Assembly: GCA_964342675.1 (NCBI GenBank)
Contig: CAYFFR010000016.1
Coordinates: forward strand, 1-30,196
Direction of reading: 5' to 3'
DNA: 30,196 nucleotides
Source of the DNA: MED-G82 sp964342675
GTDB lineage: Bacteria; Pseudomonadota; Gammaproteobacteria; Magnimaribacterales; D2472
In this document: one piece after another, positions 1-8,528 of the stretch
Numbering within the stretch: position 1 is the first letter of the stretch
Layout of the letters: every line of letters starts with the position of its first letter
Position numbers and translations under genes: made by a program
The notes under the pieces: model-generated
Database searches by the model: none
What the model saw: the letters and a program-made list of their open reading frames with translations, nothing else
Told to the model about the DNA's origin: nothing

Positions 1-1
1 T

Positions 2-1507
2 GAAGATTTAGCTCAATTAATTTTTGACTTAAAACAAGTAAACCCAGAAGCACTGGTCTCAGTTAAGCTTGTATCCGAGCCTGGTGTTGGCACTATTGCA
101 GTTGGTGTAACAAAAGCTTATGCAGATCTCATTACAATATCTGGTCATGATGGAGGGACAGGTGCCAGTCCTTTATCTTCTATAAGATATGCAGGCTCTC
201 CTTGGGAGCTCGGATTAACAGAGACTCACCAAGCACTTATGCATTCAGGTCTTCGTGAGTCTGTCAGGGTGCAGGTAGATGGAGGATTAAAGACGGCATT
301 GGATGTTGTAAAAGCAGCTATTTTAGGAGCAGAATCTTTTGGTTTTGGAACTGGTCCTATGATAGCTATGGGCTGTAAATACTTAAGGATATGTCATCTG
401 AATAATTGCGCAACAGGTGTGGCAACGCAGAGAAAAGATATTATCGATCAACACTTTGTTGGTGAAAAAGAAAGAGTCAAGAATTATTTCAAATTTATTG
501 GTGAAGATATAAGAGCAATACTTGCTAATCTAGGTTATAAGAGATTAGAAGATATCATTGGGAAAACAGAACTTTTAGAGGATGTATCATCATCTACGCA
601 TCCTGACCTAGACCTATCCCCAATACTTCATAAGGTGTCGGCCACAAACTCAAAAAGTTTTTGCACTTCCAGATCAAATATACCATGGGATCAAGGCATA
701 CTTTCACAGAATATCCTTAAGGACTTGAGGCCTTTTATTGATAATCAAGAGTCTATAGAAAAAGTCTATGATATATCTAATTCAGATCGATCAGTTGGTG
801 CAATTATTTCAGGTTATATTGCAAAAAGATTTGGAGAGGCAGGTTCTAAAGCAGAACAGACTGTTATTTTAAATGGTAACGCTGGTCAGAGCCTAGGGGC
901 TTGGAATGCAAAAGGCTTATTCATAATTCTGAATGGTGATGCAAATGATTATGTTGGTAAAGGCATGAATGGAGGCAGAATAATTATTAAAAATAAATAT
1001 GAATATGCATCTAAGAATCAGCCTATTACTTTAGCTGGTAACACAGCTCTGTACGGTGCTACAGGTGGAGAGCTTTATATTGCTGGTACAGCTGGAGAAA
1101 GGTTTGCTGTTAGGAATTCTGGAGCAACAGCAGTTATTGAGGGCGCAGGAGATCACTGCTGTGAGTATATGACTGGTGGAAATGTAACTGTTCTTGGTGA
1201 GGTTGGCAGTAACTTTGGTGCTGGTATGACAGGAGGTTTTGCGTATGTTCTTGATCTAGAGAAGACTTTTTTTGATAAATGCAATCGTTCGTTAATTAAC
1301 TTGGAAAGAATAGTTGGAGAAGATATGGAACCGTATCGACAATATCTAAAAAAACAAATAACCAAACACTTTCATTTTACTAAAAGCAAAAGGTCTAAAA
1401 AGCTGATTAAGGATTTTGATAAGTACGAACAGTTTTTTTGGTTGATCTCACCAAAAGCTCTTAGCGTGAAAGATTTACTTAAGGCAACTACTGCCAGTGC
1501 TGCTTAA
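2..1507 (+). CDS. gltB: Glutamate synthase large subunit, C-terminal part (5' end outside window)
   Basis: C-terminal third of the NADPH-dependent glutamate synthase alpha subunit, which forms two glutamates from glutamine and 2-oxoglutarate. The frame is open from base 2, so the gene starts upstream of the window; the ATG at 239 is internal. Early residues belong to the FMN-binding synthase barrel (a SGHDGGTGASP stretch near base 140). A C-x5-C-x4-C group in KYLRICHLNNCATG (bases about 370-420) matches the 3Fe-4S ligands of the family. The rest is the glycine-rich beta-helix domain typical of GltB C-termini (GNAGQSLGAW, GGELYIAGTAGERFAVRNSG). The last 20 bases overlap the end of aroB on the other strand. 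A gltD gene for the small subunit, often directly downstream, is not there. Confidence 0.96.
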   Translation, partial: EDLAQLIFDLKQVNPEALVSVKLVSEPGVGTIAVGVTKAYADLITISGHDGGTGASPLSSIRYAGSPWELGLTETHQALMHSGLRESVRVQVDGGLKTALDVVKAAILGAESFGFGTGPMIAMGCKYLRICHLNNCATGVATQRKDIIDQHFVGEKERVKNYFKFIGEDIRAILANLGYKRLEDIIGKTELLEDVSSSTHPDLDLSPILHKVSATNSKSFCTSRSNIPWDQGILSQNILKDLRPFIDNQESIEKVYDISNSDRSVGAIISGYIAKRFGEAGSKAEQTVILNGNAGQSLGAWNAKGLFIILNGDANDYVGKGMNGGRIIIKNKYEYASKNQPITLAGNTALYGATGGELYIAGTAGERFAVRNSGATAVIEGAGDHCCEYMTGGNVTVLGEVGSNFGAGMTGGFAYVLDLEKTFFDKCNRSLINLERIVGEDMEPYRQYLKKQITKHFHFTKSKRSKKLIKDFDKYEQFFWLISPKALSVKDLLKATTASAA

Positions 1508-2573
1508 AGCACTCTTTTAAATTTATAAGTTTGAAGTTATCAGTTTGGTAAGCTTTACCAATGCTATTTAATAGAATAAATCTTAAGCGCCCGGCACTTA
1601 TTTTCTTATCATGCATCAAATAAGTCTTGATGTTCTCATATTTAATTTTAGATATATCTAGGTTTAAATTATATTTCTTCATGAGAGATACAATTGAATT
1701 ATATTCTTGTTGTCCTAGAGTACCTTCTAAAACGGACATTCTTGCAGCTAAGACCATTCCTATTGCCACTGCTTCACCATGTAAGTACTTCTTATAGTCA
1801 TGTTTAGTTTCTATAGCATGACCAAATGTATGACCATAATTGAGCAAGGATCTTATTCCAGTTTCATATTCGTCTAAAGAAACAATTCTAGACTTAGTTT
1901 TAATTGATTCAGAAATTATAAATTCTAAAGATTTTAGGTCCAGCCCATTGATTTTTTTATCATTAATATTTAGATATTGAAAGAGTGTTTTATTCTCTAT
2001 CAATCCATATTTTATAACTTCAGCCATACCACATCTGAACTGCCTTTTATCTAGGCTCAATAGTGTTTTTGGGTCAATAATAACTATTTTTGGGCTATAA
2101 AAGGCACCGATCATATTTTTACCATATATAGAATTAATGGCAGTTTTACCACCAACTGAAGAATCAACCTGCGATAGCAATGTCGTTGGTATTTGTGCAT
2201 ATTTAATTCCCCTTAAATAACAACTTGCTACAAAGCCAGACAAGTCACCTACTACACCCCCACCAACAGCGACAATTAGATCAGATCTATCAAAGTGCTT
2301 TGATGCTAGAAAATTTAATATTTCAAACAAACTCTTTTGTGATTTAGATCTTTCACCATTTTTAATTGTATATAGGAATGATTTCCTATTCGGAGCCCTA
2401 ATCAGCTTTTTAATTTTCGAAATGATTGTTTTTGGAACGCCATTATCGGTGATGATCAATATCTTATGATGATCTCTAGTAATGTCTGAAATATTTTTCT
2501 TATTTATACTGCCGCGCTTAATAATTACATTGTAATTATGTGTTTTGCTCTTGATATTTATTTCAGCACTCAT
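1488..2573 (-). CDS. aroB: 3-dehydroquinate synthase
   Basis: Second step of the shikimate pathway: converts DAHP to 3-dehydroquinate using NAD and a divalent metal in the cytoplasm. At 361 residues it has the family's usual length. Clear signatures are the NAD-binding VGGGVVGDLSGF, the substrate-site segments QIPTTLLSQVDSSVGGKTAIN (split across the active site) and GMAEVIKYG, and the metal-site NYGHTFGHAIE. It follows aroK with an 11-base overlap (2563-2573), so the two are probably co-transcribed and translationally coupled. Its 3' end overlaps gltB tail-to-tail by 20 bases. No Shine-Dalgarno sequence is obvious inside the aroK end that precedes it. Confidence 0.97.
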   Translation of the reverse strand: MSAEINIKSKTHNYNVIIKRGSINKKNISDITRDHHKILIITDNGVPKTIISKIKKLIRAPNRKSFLYTIKNGERSKSQKSLFEILNFLASKHFDRSDLIVAVGGGVVGDLSGFVASCYLRGIKYAQIPTTLLSQVDSSVGGKTAINSIYGKNMIGAFYSPKIVIIDPKTLLSLDKRQFRCGMAEVIKYGLIENKTLFQYLNINDKKINGLDLKSLEFIISESIKTKSRIVSLDEYETGIRSLLNYGHTFGHAIETKHDYKKYLHGEAVAIGMVLAARMSVLEGTLGQQEYNSIVSLMKKYNLNLDISKIKYENIKTYLMHDKKISAGRLRFILLNSIGKAYQTDNFKLINLKECFKQHWQ

Positions 2574-3075
2574 ATTTATTTAGCTTATATATTATTTCTT
2601 TAGTAATTTTACTTAATTCTTGCTTATCTGTGTTGATGACAATGTGTGATACTTCATCATACAAATGATCTCTTTCAGAACATAGTTTCTTTAATTTTTC
2701 TCTCTTACTGTCTGTTTTTAATAAAGGCCTCTTTTTATCATTCTTTAATCTATCCAACTGAGAATCTATAGACGTATCTAATAGTACTGTTACACCCATA
2801 TCCTTTAAGATATCTCTGTTCTCTTTTGTTAATATGATGCCCCCACCAGTAGCGACAACTATTGAATCTTCAATCACTATATTTTTGAAAACCTCAGATT
2901 CTCTATTTCTAAATTTGTCTTCACCTTCTACTTCAAAGATCCAATCAATAGAAGCACCAGCTTTTTTTTCTATTTCATTATCTGTATCAATAAAAGTTAA
3001 TGATAATTCTTTTGCAAGAATCCTGCCCACAGTACTTTTACCTGAACCCATCGGGCCGACTAGAAATATTCTCAT
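2563..3075 (-). CDS. aroK: Shikimate kinase
   Basis: Phosphorylates shikimate to shikimate 3-phosphate with ATP. The 170-residue protein opens with the P-loop GPMGSGKST (residues 7-15). It also has the shikimate-binding aspartate in FIDTDNEIE, the GGG loop in VATGGGIIL, and the lid segment KNDKKRPLL. It is the first gene of an aroK-aroB pair and diverges from mrcA across 75 bases. In Pseudomonas and enterobacteria, a pil/hof secretin operon usually lies between mrcA and aroK; nothing of it remains here. No convincing Shine-Dalgarno sequence precedes the ATG. Confidence 0.96.
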   Translation of the reverse strand: MRIFLVGPMGSGKSTVGRILAKELSLTFIDTDNEIEKKAGASIDWIFEVEGEDKFRNRESEVFKNIVIEDSIVVATGGGIILTKENRDILKDMGVTVLLDTSIDSQLDRLKNDKKRPLLKTDSKREKLKKLCSERDHLYDEVSHIVINTDKQELSKITKEIIYKLNKYEC

Positions 3076-3083
3076 GATTTAAT

Positions 3084-3111
3084 TGGACAGCATTCTATCA
3101 TTTCTGATAAT
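3084..3111 (+). promoter_or_regulatory. Candidate sigma-70 promoter for mrcA
   Basis: In the aroK-mrcA divergent gap, TGGACA (3084-3089, 5 of 6 matches to the -35 consensus) is followed after 16 bases by GATAAT (3106-3111, 5 of 6 to the -10 consensus). The predicted start near 3118 leaves a leader of about 30 bases before the mrcA ATG. It was found by eye in AT-rich DNA, so chance matches are possible. Confidence 0.4.
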
Positions 3112-3150
3112 TTTCTTATATTGATAAAGTCATTGATATAGAATTCTTAA

Positions 3151-5595
3151 ATGGTTTATTTAATTTATAGGTCTATCAAAGCAATTTTGAATATATTAAC
3201 TATAGGCACCACTATAGCAATTTTTGTCATCCTATTAGGCTACTTCTTTATTAAGCCTACACTACCTGAAATAGAATTAGTAGATCAAGATACATTACAA
3301 GTGCCTCTTCAGGTCTATTCTGCCGACGGAGTACTCATTGGCGAATTTGGTGAAAAGAAGAGAAGAACTATTAGATTTGATGATATTCCAGATAATGTAA
3401 AGAATGCTTTTCTTGCAGCTGAAGACGATAGTTTTTTTAATCACCAGGGCTTTAGGCTGCTATCTTTTTCAAGAGCCATTTTTCAGGCAGTTAGATACCA
3501 AGAAATTGTAAGCGGTGGTGGAACTATAACCATGCAGGTTGTAAGAGGATATTTATTATCTAGAGATCAAAACCTAATCCGAAAGTTAAAAGAAATTTAT
3601 TTAGCATTCGAGCTTGAAAGCAATGCTAGTAAGGAAGAAATTTTTGAGCTATATGTCAATACTATTTTCCTAGGAAATAGAGCTTATGGTATTGAATCAG
3701 CAGCAGAAGTTTATTTTGGTAAAAATCTTGAAGACCTCACTTTGGCAGAATCAGCGCTTATTGCATCTTCTGCTCAATTACCATCCAGAATAAATCCCGT
3801 CAGAAACCCAGAAAGAGCTAAATCAAGAAGAAATTGGATATTAGGTAGAATGTATGAACTTGGTTACATTGGGAAAGGGCAATACATCCTAAATGCTCAA
3901 AGAGATGTAAAAGTAATTTCTAAAAGAAATGCTTTTGAGGTTGACGCTCAACACTTTTCAGAGCTTGCAAGACAGTCGATAATAAAAAGATATGGTTTGA
4001 GTGCATATAATCAGGGCTGGAAAGTAATTACTACCTTAGATTCTACATTACAAGATAATGCTCAAGATGCAATCTTTCGTAATTTAGAATTATATGTAAA
4101 AAGACATGGTTGGGTAGATCCACCAAATCATGCAGATCAGCTGGGCGATGATTTTTTTAATCAGATTAATCAGTTTGGAGTAGAAGCTATTTATACAAAT
4201 ATTGAGAAGGACTATGATTCTTCAATATCAGAATCGTTTATTTCTCAACTAAGCAATATCTTTGACGGTTATATATATCCAGATAGATATAACAAAGCTA
4301 TTGTTATTGATGTTAAAAATGAAAGATTAATAGTCGTTCTTGACGATATTAGGTTAGCTACAGTCCAATGGGATAAATCATATTCATGGGCTAGGAGAAA
4401 GATTAATAATAGTTTTGGACCAAGACCAGAAGGATTTTTTGATTTAGTTAGAAAAGGCGATCTCATTTTACTTAATCTTAATGCAGAAAATAATTATGAA
4501 GTTTTTCAATTACCCTCTATAGAATCAGCTTTTATATCTGTAGATCCAAAGAATGGTTCTATAAAAACATATATTGGTGGAATCAATTTTGAAGAAAGCA
4601 ATTTTGATAGAGTTAAGTTATCTTACCCTCAAACAGGATCTAGCTTTAAACCATTTATATATTCTGCAGCTATTGCAAATGGCATCAATCCCTCACATTT
4701 AATTAATGATGCACCAATTATTTTTGAAGATGATAATCTTGAGGACTATTGGAGGCCTGAAAATTATACTAAAAAGTTTTATGGTTTAACTAGACTGAGG
4801 GAGGCTTTGGTTCAATCAATCAATATAGTTTCAATTAAATTACTAAGACAGGTTGGAATTAATACAGCAATTGATCATCTCCAATCTTTTGGCTTTCAAA
4901 AACAAAGACTTTCACCAGATTTATCACTAGCACTAGGTTCCTCAAGTTTTTCTCCTGCAGAAATGGTACGCGCTTATTCTATCTTATCAAATGGAGGCAG
5001 CAGGGTTGAACCATATTTCATTGAAAAGATCATTGATAGAAATGGCAAGATTATCTATGACCATAATAGTGATTCACAATCTGAAGACAGCAAGCCTATG
5101 CATTATTTTCCATGGCTTAATGATTCACATCAAAATACCTTTCCTCTAATTCCACCAATATCTAAGGATGTCTCAGAGCTAGATGAAAGAGTCGCTTTTA
5201 TAATCAAAGATATATTAATTGAGGCAATGCAAAGAGGAGCAACTGGTAGAAAATCAAAATCACTGAACCGTGAAGATATAGGAGGTAAAACTGGAACAAC
5301 AAATGATGCAATAAGCACTTGGTTCTCCGGTTTTCATGATGATCTTGTAACCACAATTTGGATTGGTACAGATGACTTCTCATCATTAGGTCAAGATGAG
5401 TTTGGCTCTACCATCGCCTTGCCAATTTGGGTTAACTACATGGAAGATATTATTGATGATTTAAAAATTTATGAACAAGAGATTCCTCTGGGAGTATCTT
5501 TCGTTAGAGTAAATAGAGAGACAGGCCTTCCATCAAATAATTTAGATGATAAGTCATATTTTGAACTCTTTTTAGAAGAGAATATCAACCCTTAG
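3151..5595 (+). CDS. mrcA: Penicillin-binding protein 1A (bifunctional transglycosylase/transpeptidase)
   Basis: Class A PBP that polymerises lipid II glycan strands and cross-links peptides in the periplasm, anchored in the inner membrane. It has 814 residues, with a membrane segment at roughly residues 10-33. The GT51 transglycosylase domain carries the catalytic glutamate E91 in AAEDDSFFNHQG and GGGTITMQVVRGYLL. An intervening OB-like region (about residues 260-440) is typical of PBP1A. The transpeptidase motifs are all present: S497-x-x-K500 (TGSSFKPF), S556-I-N558, and K713-T-G (GGKTGTTND). The ATG at 3151 places the membrane anchor correctly; no Shine-Dalgarno sequence is obvious. The gene diverges from aroK and its end overlaps slmA tail-to-tail by 11 bases. 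Confidence 0.96.
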   Translation: MVYLIYRSIKAILNILTIGTTIAIFVILLGYFFIKPTLPEIELVDQDTLQVPLQVYSADGVLIGEFGEKKRRTIRFDDIPDNVKNAFLAAEDDSFFNHQGFRLLSFSRAIFQAVRYQEIVSGGGTITMQVVRGYLLSRDQNLIRKLKEIYLAFELESNASKEEIFELYVNTIFLGNRAYGIESAAEVYFGKNLEDLTLAESALIASSAQLPSRINPVRNPERAKSRRNWILGRMYELGYIGKGQYILNAQRDVKVISKRNAFEVDAQHFSELARQSIIKRYGLSAYNQGWKVITTLDSTLQDNAQDAIFRNLELYVKRHGWVDPPNHADQLGDDFFNQINQFGVEAIYTNIEKDYDSSISESFISQLSNIFDGYIYPDRYNKAIVIDVKNERLIVVLDDIRLATVQWDKSYSWARRKINNSFGPRPEGFFDLVRKGDLILLNLNAENNYEVFQLPSIESAFISVDPKNGSIKTYIGGINFEESNFDRVKLSYPQTGSSFKPFIYSAAIANGINPSHLINDAPIIFEDDNLEDYWRPENYTKKFYGLTRLREALVQSINIVSIKLLRQVGINTAIDHLQSFGFQKQRLSPDLSLALGSSSFSPAEMVRAYSILSNGGSRVEPYFIEKIIDRNGKIIYDHNSDSQSEDSKPMHYFPWLNDSHQNTFPLIPPISKDVSELDERVAFIIKDILIEAMQRGATGRKSKSLNREDIGGKTGTTNDAISTWFSGFHDDLVTTIWIGTDDFSSLGQDEFGSTIALPIWVNYMEDIIDDLKIYEQEIPLGVSFVRVNRETGLPSNNLDDKSYFELFLEENINP

Positions 5596-6151
5596 ACATG
5601 GTACGTAACATCATATTCCATTGGTTCTCTAGATAACTACTTGGGGCATCTTTAAATTCGCTTCTTATAAATCTAGATATTATTCCTTCAGCATTTGTAA
5701 CAATAAATTGAGCAGAGAATCCTGGAGGAGCAACTAGCTTCTTTTCTCCTCCTAATAATTGCTTAGTAGTTAATTCCAGACTTTTAAAAAACTGATTTAC
5801 AGCATCAATAACATTCTTCTCTGCTGGCCCAAGAGCTTCTCTTGATAAGATTCTAGCAAACCCCTTATTCTTTTCTACAAACATTATTAGAAAGAAAAAT
5901 AAGTTTTTTGCTTTCTCAAGAGGTTGTAAATCTGATTTTTTTAGCTCACTAGCTTTTGATCTTATTGTTTGATCACAGAAGTTAAACAATTCTAAGAATA
6001 TTGTTCTTTTGCTAGGAAAGTGCCTATATAAGGCTGCTTCAGTAATCTTAGATTCTTTCGCTAACAAAGCAGTTGTAATTTTTGATGGGTTTCTTGTTTC
6101 TAATAACTTTGCAAGGGTTTGAAGAATAATCTGTTTTCTATCGTTCTTCAT
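5585..6151 (-). CDS. slmA: Nucleoid occlusion factor SlmA (TetR family)
   Basis: DNA-bound inhibitor of FtsZ assembly that keeps the division ring off the nucleoid. It has 188 residues. The N-terminal TetR helix-turn-helix reads KITEAALYRHFPSKRTIF (about residues 33-50), and the C-terminal signature AEGIISRFIRSEFKDAP (about 155-171) is specific to SlmA rather than to TetR regulators in general. The start ATG overlaps the algC stop in an ATGA (6148-6151), so the two are likely coupled. The algC-slmA neighbourhood resembles Pseudomonas (coaBC-dut-algC-argB-slmA), which supports the call; dut, coaBC and argB are absent here. The 3' end overlaps mrcA by 11 bases. I did not find a palindromic SlmA-binding site by eye. 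Confidence 0.9.
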   Translation of the reverse strand: MKNDRKQIILQTLAKLLETRNPSKITTALLAKESKITEAALYRHFPSKRTIFLELFNFCDQTIRSKASELKKSDLQPLEKAKNLFFFLIMFVEKNKGFARILSREALGPAEKNVIDAVNQFFKSLELTTKQLLGGEKKLVAPPGFSAQFIVTNAEGIISRFIRSEFKDAPSSYLENQWNMMLRTMSKG

Positions 6152-7521
6152 ATTAGATCTGCAATCTTGGGATACTCAGGAAAAACATAATTAAATTGTA
6201 GCTTAAATTTATTTATTATTTCATCCAACTTTGACTTATTGTCTGCTTCAAATCTCATAACTAATTTTGGTGATGTATTTGAAGCTCGTATTAGCCCCCA
6301 TCCATAAGGGTATTCAAACCTAATTCCATCTAAAGTAATAATAGACGCATCATCAAATCTTGATTGAGCAATAAATTTATCTATTAATTTAAATTTTTCC
6401 TCATCTTTAACATCGATAGAGATTTCTGGTGTAGAAACTGTTGAGGGTAATTTTAATGCAATTTCTGATAGATCTTTATCTTGTTCTGCAATAATCTTGA
6501 GCAGTCTATATGCAGAGTAATGCGCATCATCAAAACCATACCAAATATCATTGAAGAAGATATGACCACTCATCTCTCCAGCAAGTTTTGCACCTGTTTT
6601 TTTTAAATAATTCTTAATATTAAAATGACCTGTAGGAGACATTATTGGTTGACCATGAAGGCTTTCAACTAACTTGCCTAATTTATTTGTGCACTTAACA
6701 TCGTAAATAATTTTTGCTTTGGGATTATTTTGTAATACCTCAGCACAGAAGATCATTAATAACTTATCTTGCAATACCACATTGCCTTTATCATCTATGA
6801 CACCTAGCCTATCTCCATCTCCATCAAAAGCTACTCCTAGATCAGCTTTTTCTTTTAAGACTTCTTTTGCAAGTATGGTTAGGTTTTTTGGATCTCCAGG
6901 ATCGGGATGATGATTCGGGAAATTTCCATCAATCTCGCTAAATAATTCAATTACCTCACAACCAAGCTCATTAAATAATTTTGGAGCTATAACACCCGCA
7001 GCCCCGTTACCCGAATCAATAACTATCTTTAATTTTTTTAAATTAGCCTTATTTTGATCTTTTATCTGATTTATATATTCATCAACCAAACCCACTTTAT
7101 CTATCATTCTTCCCTGTGATGAGGTGGAGACCCTTTTACCAAGCAATTGATAGATTTCTTGACCGGAAACAGGCTTATCATTAACTACCATTTTTATGCC
7201 GTTATATTCTTTTGGGTTATGGCTCCCAGTAACCATGATGCCGCTTTTAGAATTAATTTGTTTAGCAGCAAAATACAATAAAGGACTTGTCACCAAGCCT
7301 ATATTTGTAACATTTATTCCATTATTGATAATTGATTCTGCAAGGGCTTGCATTAAGGTTTCTCCAGATAATCTTCCATCTCTACCTATCATAAGATGAT
7401 CAACATTTTCGGAAAAACATTTTTGGGATATGGCATCACCTATTAAAGCGATTGATTGTTCATTCAGGTCTGAAGGATAAATACCCCTTATATCATATTC
7501 CCTAAAGATATTTTTATTCAC
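6148..7521 (-). CDS. algC: Phosphomannomutase/phosphoglucomutase
   Basis: Alpha-D-phosphohexomutase interconverting 6- and 1-phosphates of mannose and glucose, which supplies sugar nucleotides for LPS and exopolysaccharide. It has 457 residues in four domains. The phosphoserine loop is TGSHNPKEYNG, with S100. The Mg site is D233-G-D-G-D-R238. The sugar-recognition loop GEMSGHIFF and the phosphate-binding RASNTSPKLVMRFEAD both closely match the dual-specificity AlgC enzymes. Translation starts at a GTG (7519-7521) preceded by GAGGA at a spacing of 6, which decides the start. It leads a two-gene unit with slmA. The symbol algC could equally be manB or cpsG; the enzyme class is secure. Confidence 0.93.
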   Translation of the reverse strand: MNKNIFREYDIRGIYPSDLNEQSIALIGDAISQKCFSENVDHLMIGRDGRLSGETLMQALAESIINNGINVTNIGLVTSPLLYFAAKQINSKSGIMVTGSHNPKEYNGIKMVVNDKPVSGQEIYQLLGKRVSTSSQGRMIDKVGLVDEYINQIKDQNKANLKKLKIVIDSGNGAAGVIAPKLFNELGCEVIELFSEIDGNFPNHHPDPGDPKNLTILAKEVLKEKADLGVAFDGDGDRLGVIDDKGNVVLQDKLLMIFCAEVLQNNPKAKIIYDVKCTNKLGKLVESLHGQPIMSPTGHFNIKNYLKKTGAKLAGEMSGHIFFNDIWYGFDDAHYSAYRLLKIIAEQDKDLSEIALKLPSTVSTPEISIDVKDEEKFKLIDKFIAQSRFDDASIITLDGIRFEYPYGWGLIRASNTSPKLVMRFEADNKSKLDEIINKFKLQFNYVFPEYPKIADLI

Positions 7522-7587
7522 AAAAAATCCTCATTTAAATTCATTATTTTAACCTTGTTTGTCATAATACTCGCTACCAAAAGAAAT

Positions 7588-8508
7588 ATGTTCTTAAACA
7601 CAGACTCAAAATACATTTGGATGAATGGTGATTTCCATAAATGGAATGATGCCAACATTCATCTTTTAACTCATACTTTGCATTATGGTCTTGGTGTTTT
7701 TGAAGGTGTACGAGCCTATTCTAACAAGGATGGGGGAGCTATTTTCCGCTTAACTGAGCATACAGATAGGCTATATAAAGCTGCTAATAAGGTAAATATA
7801 AAGATACCCTATGGTCAAGATGAGCTTAATGATCTACAAAAAGAAGTTTTATTAAAGAATAATCTGAATGAAGCGTATATTAGGCCGATAGTTTTTCTTG
7901 GTGCAGAAGAGATGGGTCTACGGGCCACAAATTTATCTATTAATCTTGCTATAGCTTGCTGGGAATGGCCTTCTTATATGGACCCAAAGACTAAAGAGCT
8001 AGGATTAAGCATAGTAACTTCTCCTTTTAAGCAATATGAGAACTCTTTGTATTCAAGCAATAAGATTATTGGTTCTTATGTAAACTCTATAATGGCATTA
8101 CATGATGCAATTTCTCGAGATGCTGATGAAGCTTTATTATTAGATTCAAAAGGACATATCTCTGAGGGAAGCGGCGAAAATATTTTTATAGTTAAAGACA
8201 AGACCCTATTAACACCAACAACCAAAAACTGTTTAAATGGAATAACTAGACAAAGTATTATCGAGCTAGCTGAATCATTCGATATAAGTGTAAAAGAGTG
8301 TGAGCTTGAATATGACGAACTAATAAGTGCTGATGAAGCATTTTTTACTGGGACAGCTGTTGAAGTTACACCTATTACTAAAGTTGATGATTCAATTATT
8401 GGTTCTGGTTCAATAGGACCCATAACTAAGCAACTTCAAGAGACTTATACGAAGATTGTGACTGGAGAAAATAATAACTATTCTCACTGGCTACATCCTA
8501 TTAAGTAG
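7588..8508 (+). CDS. ilvE: Branched-chain amino acid aminotransferase
   Basis: PLP enzyme making the last transamination in valine, leucine and isoleucine synthesis. The frame stays open from a TTG at 7555. I chose the ATG at 7588 because the protein then has 306 residues, and the PLP lysine in SSNKIIGSYVNS falls at K159, the same number as in the E. coli enzyme. Other family segments are LTHTLHYGLGVFEGVRAY near the N-terminus, GHISEGSGENIF, and the late FFTGTAVEVTPI. A weak CATAAT (7563-7568) lies between the two possible starts and would also favour the ATG. Only 20 bases separate it from the glycosyltransferase, so it may head that operon. In Pseudomonas, ilvE also lies beside LPS core genes. 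Confidence 0.95.
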   Translation: MFLNTDSKYIWMNGDFHKWNDANIHLLTHTLHYGLGVFEGVRAYSNKDGGAIFRLTEHTDRLYKAANKVNIKIPYGQDELNDLQKEVLLKNNLNEAYIRPIVFLGAEEMGLRATNLSINLAIACWEWPSYMDPKTKELGLSIVTSPFKQYENSLYSSNKIIGSYVNSIMALHDAISRDADEALLLDSKGHISEGSGENIFIVKDKTLLTPTTKNCLNGITRQSIIELAESFDISVKECELEYDELISADEAFFTGTAVEVTPITKVDDSIIGSGSIGPITKQLQETYTKIVTGENNNYSHWLHPIK

Positions 8509-8528
8509 TAAAGACAAGACTAAGATCA

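Noticed and set aside
7555..7587. TTG start for ilvE 33 bases upstream
   Set aside because: It adds 11 residues absent from the family. The ATG at 7588 puts the PLP lysine at 159 as in E. coli, and a possible -10 box lies between the two.
8076..8423. 115-codon antisense reading frame within ilvE
   Set aside because: It is serine-rich, has no recognisable domain, and lies entirely opposite a well-conserved gene, so it is a shadow frame.
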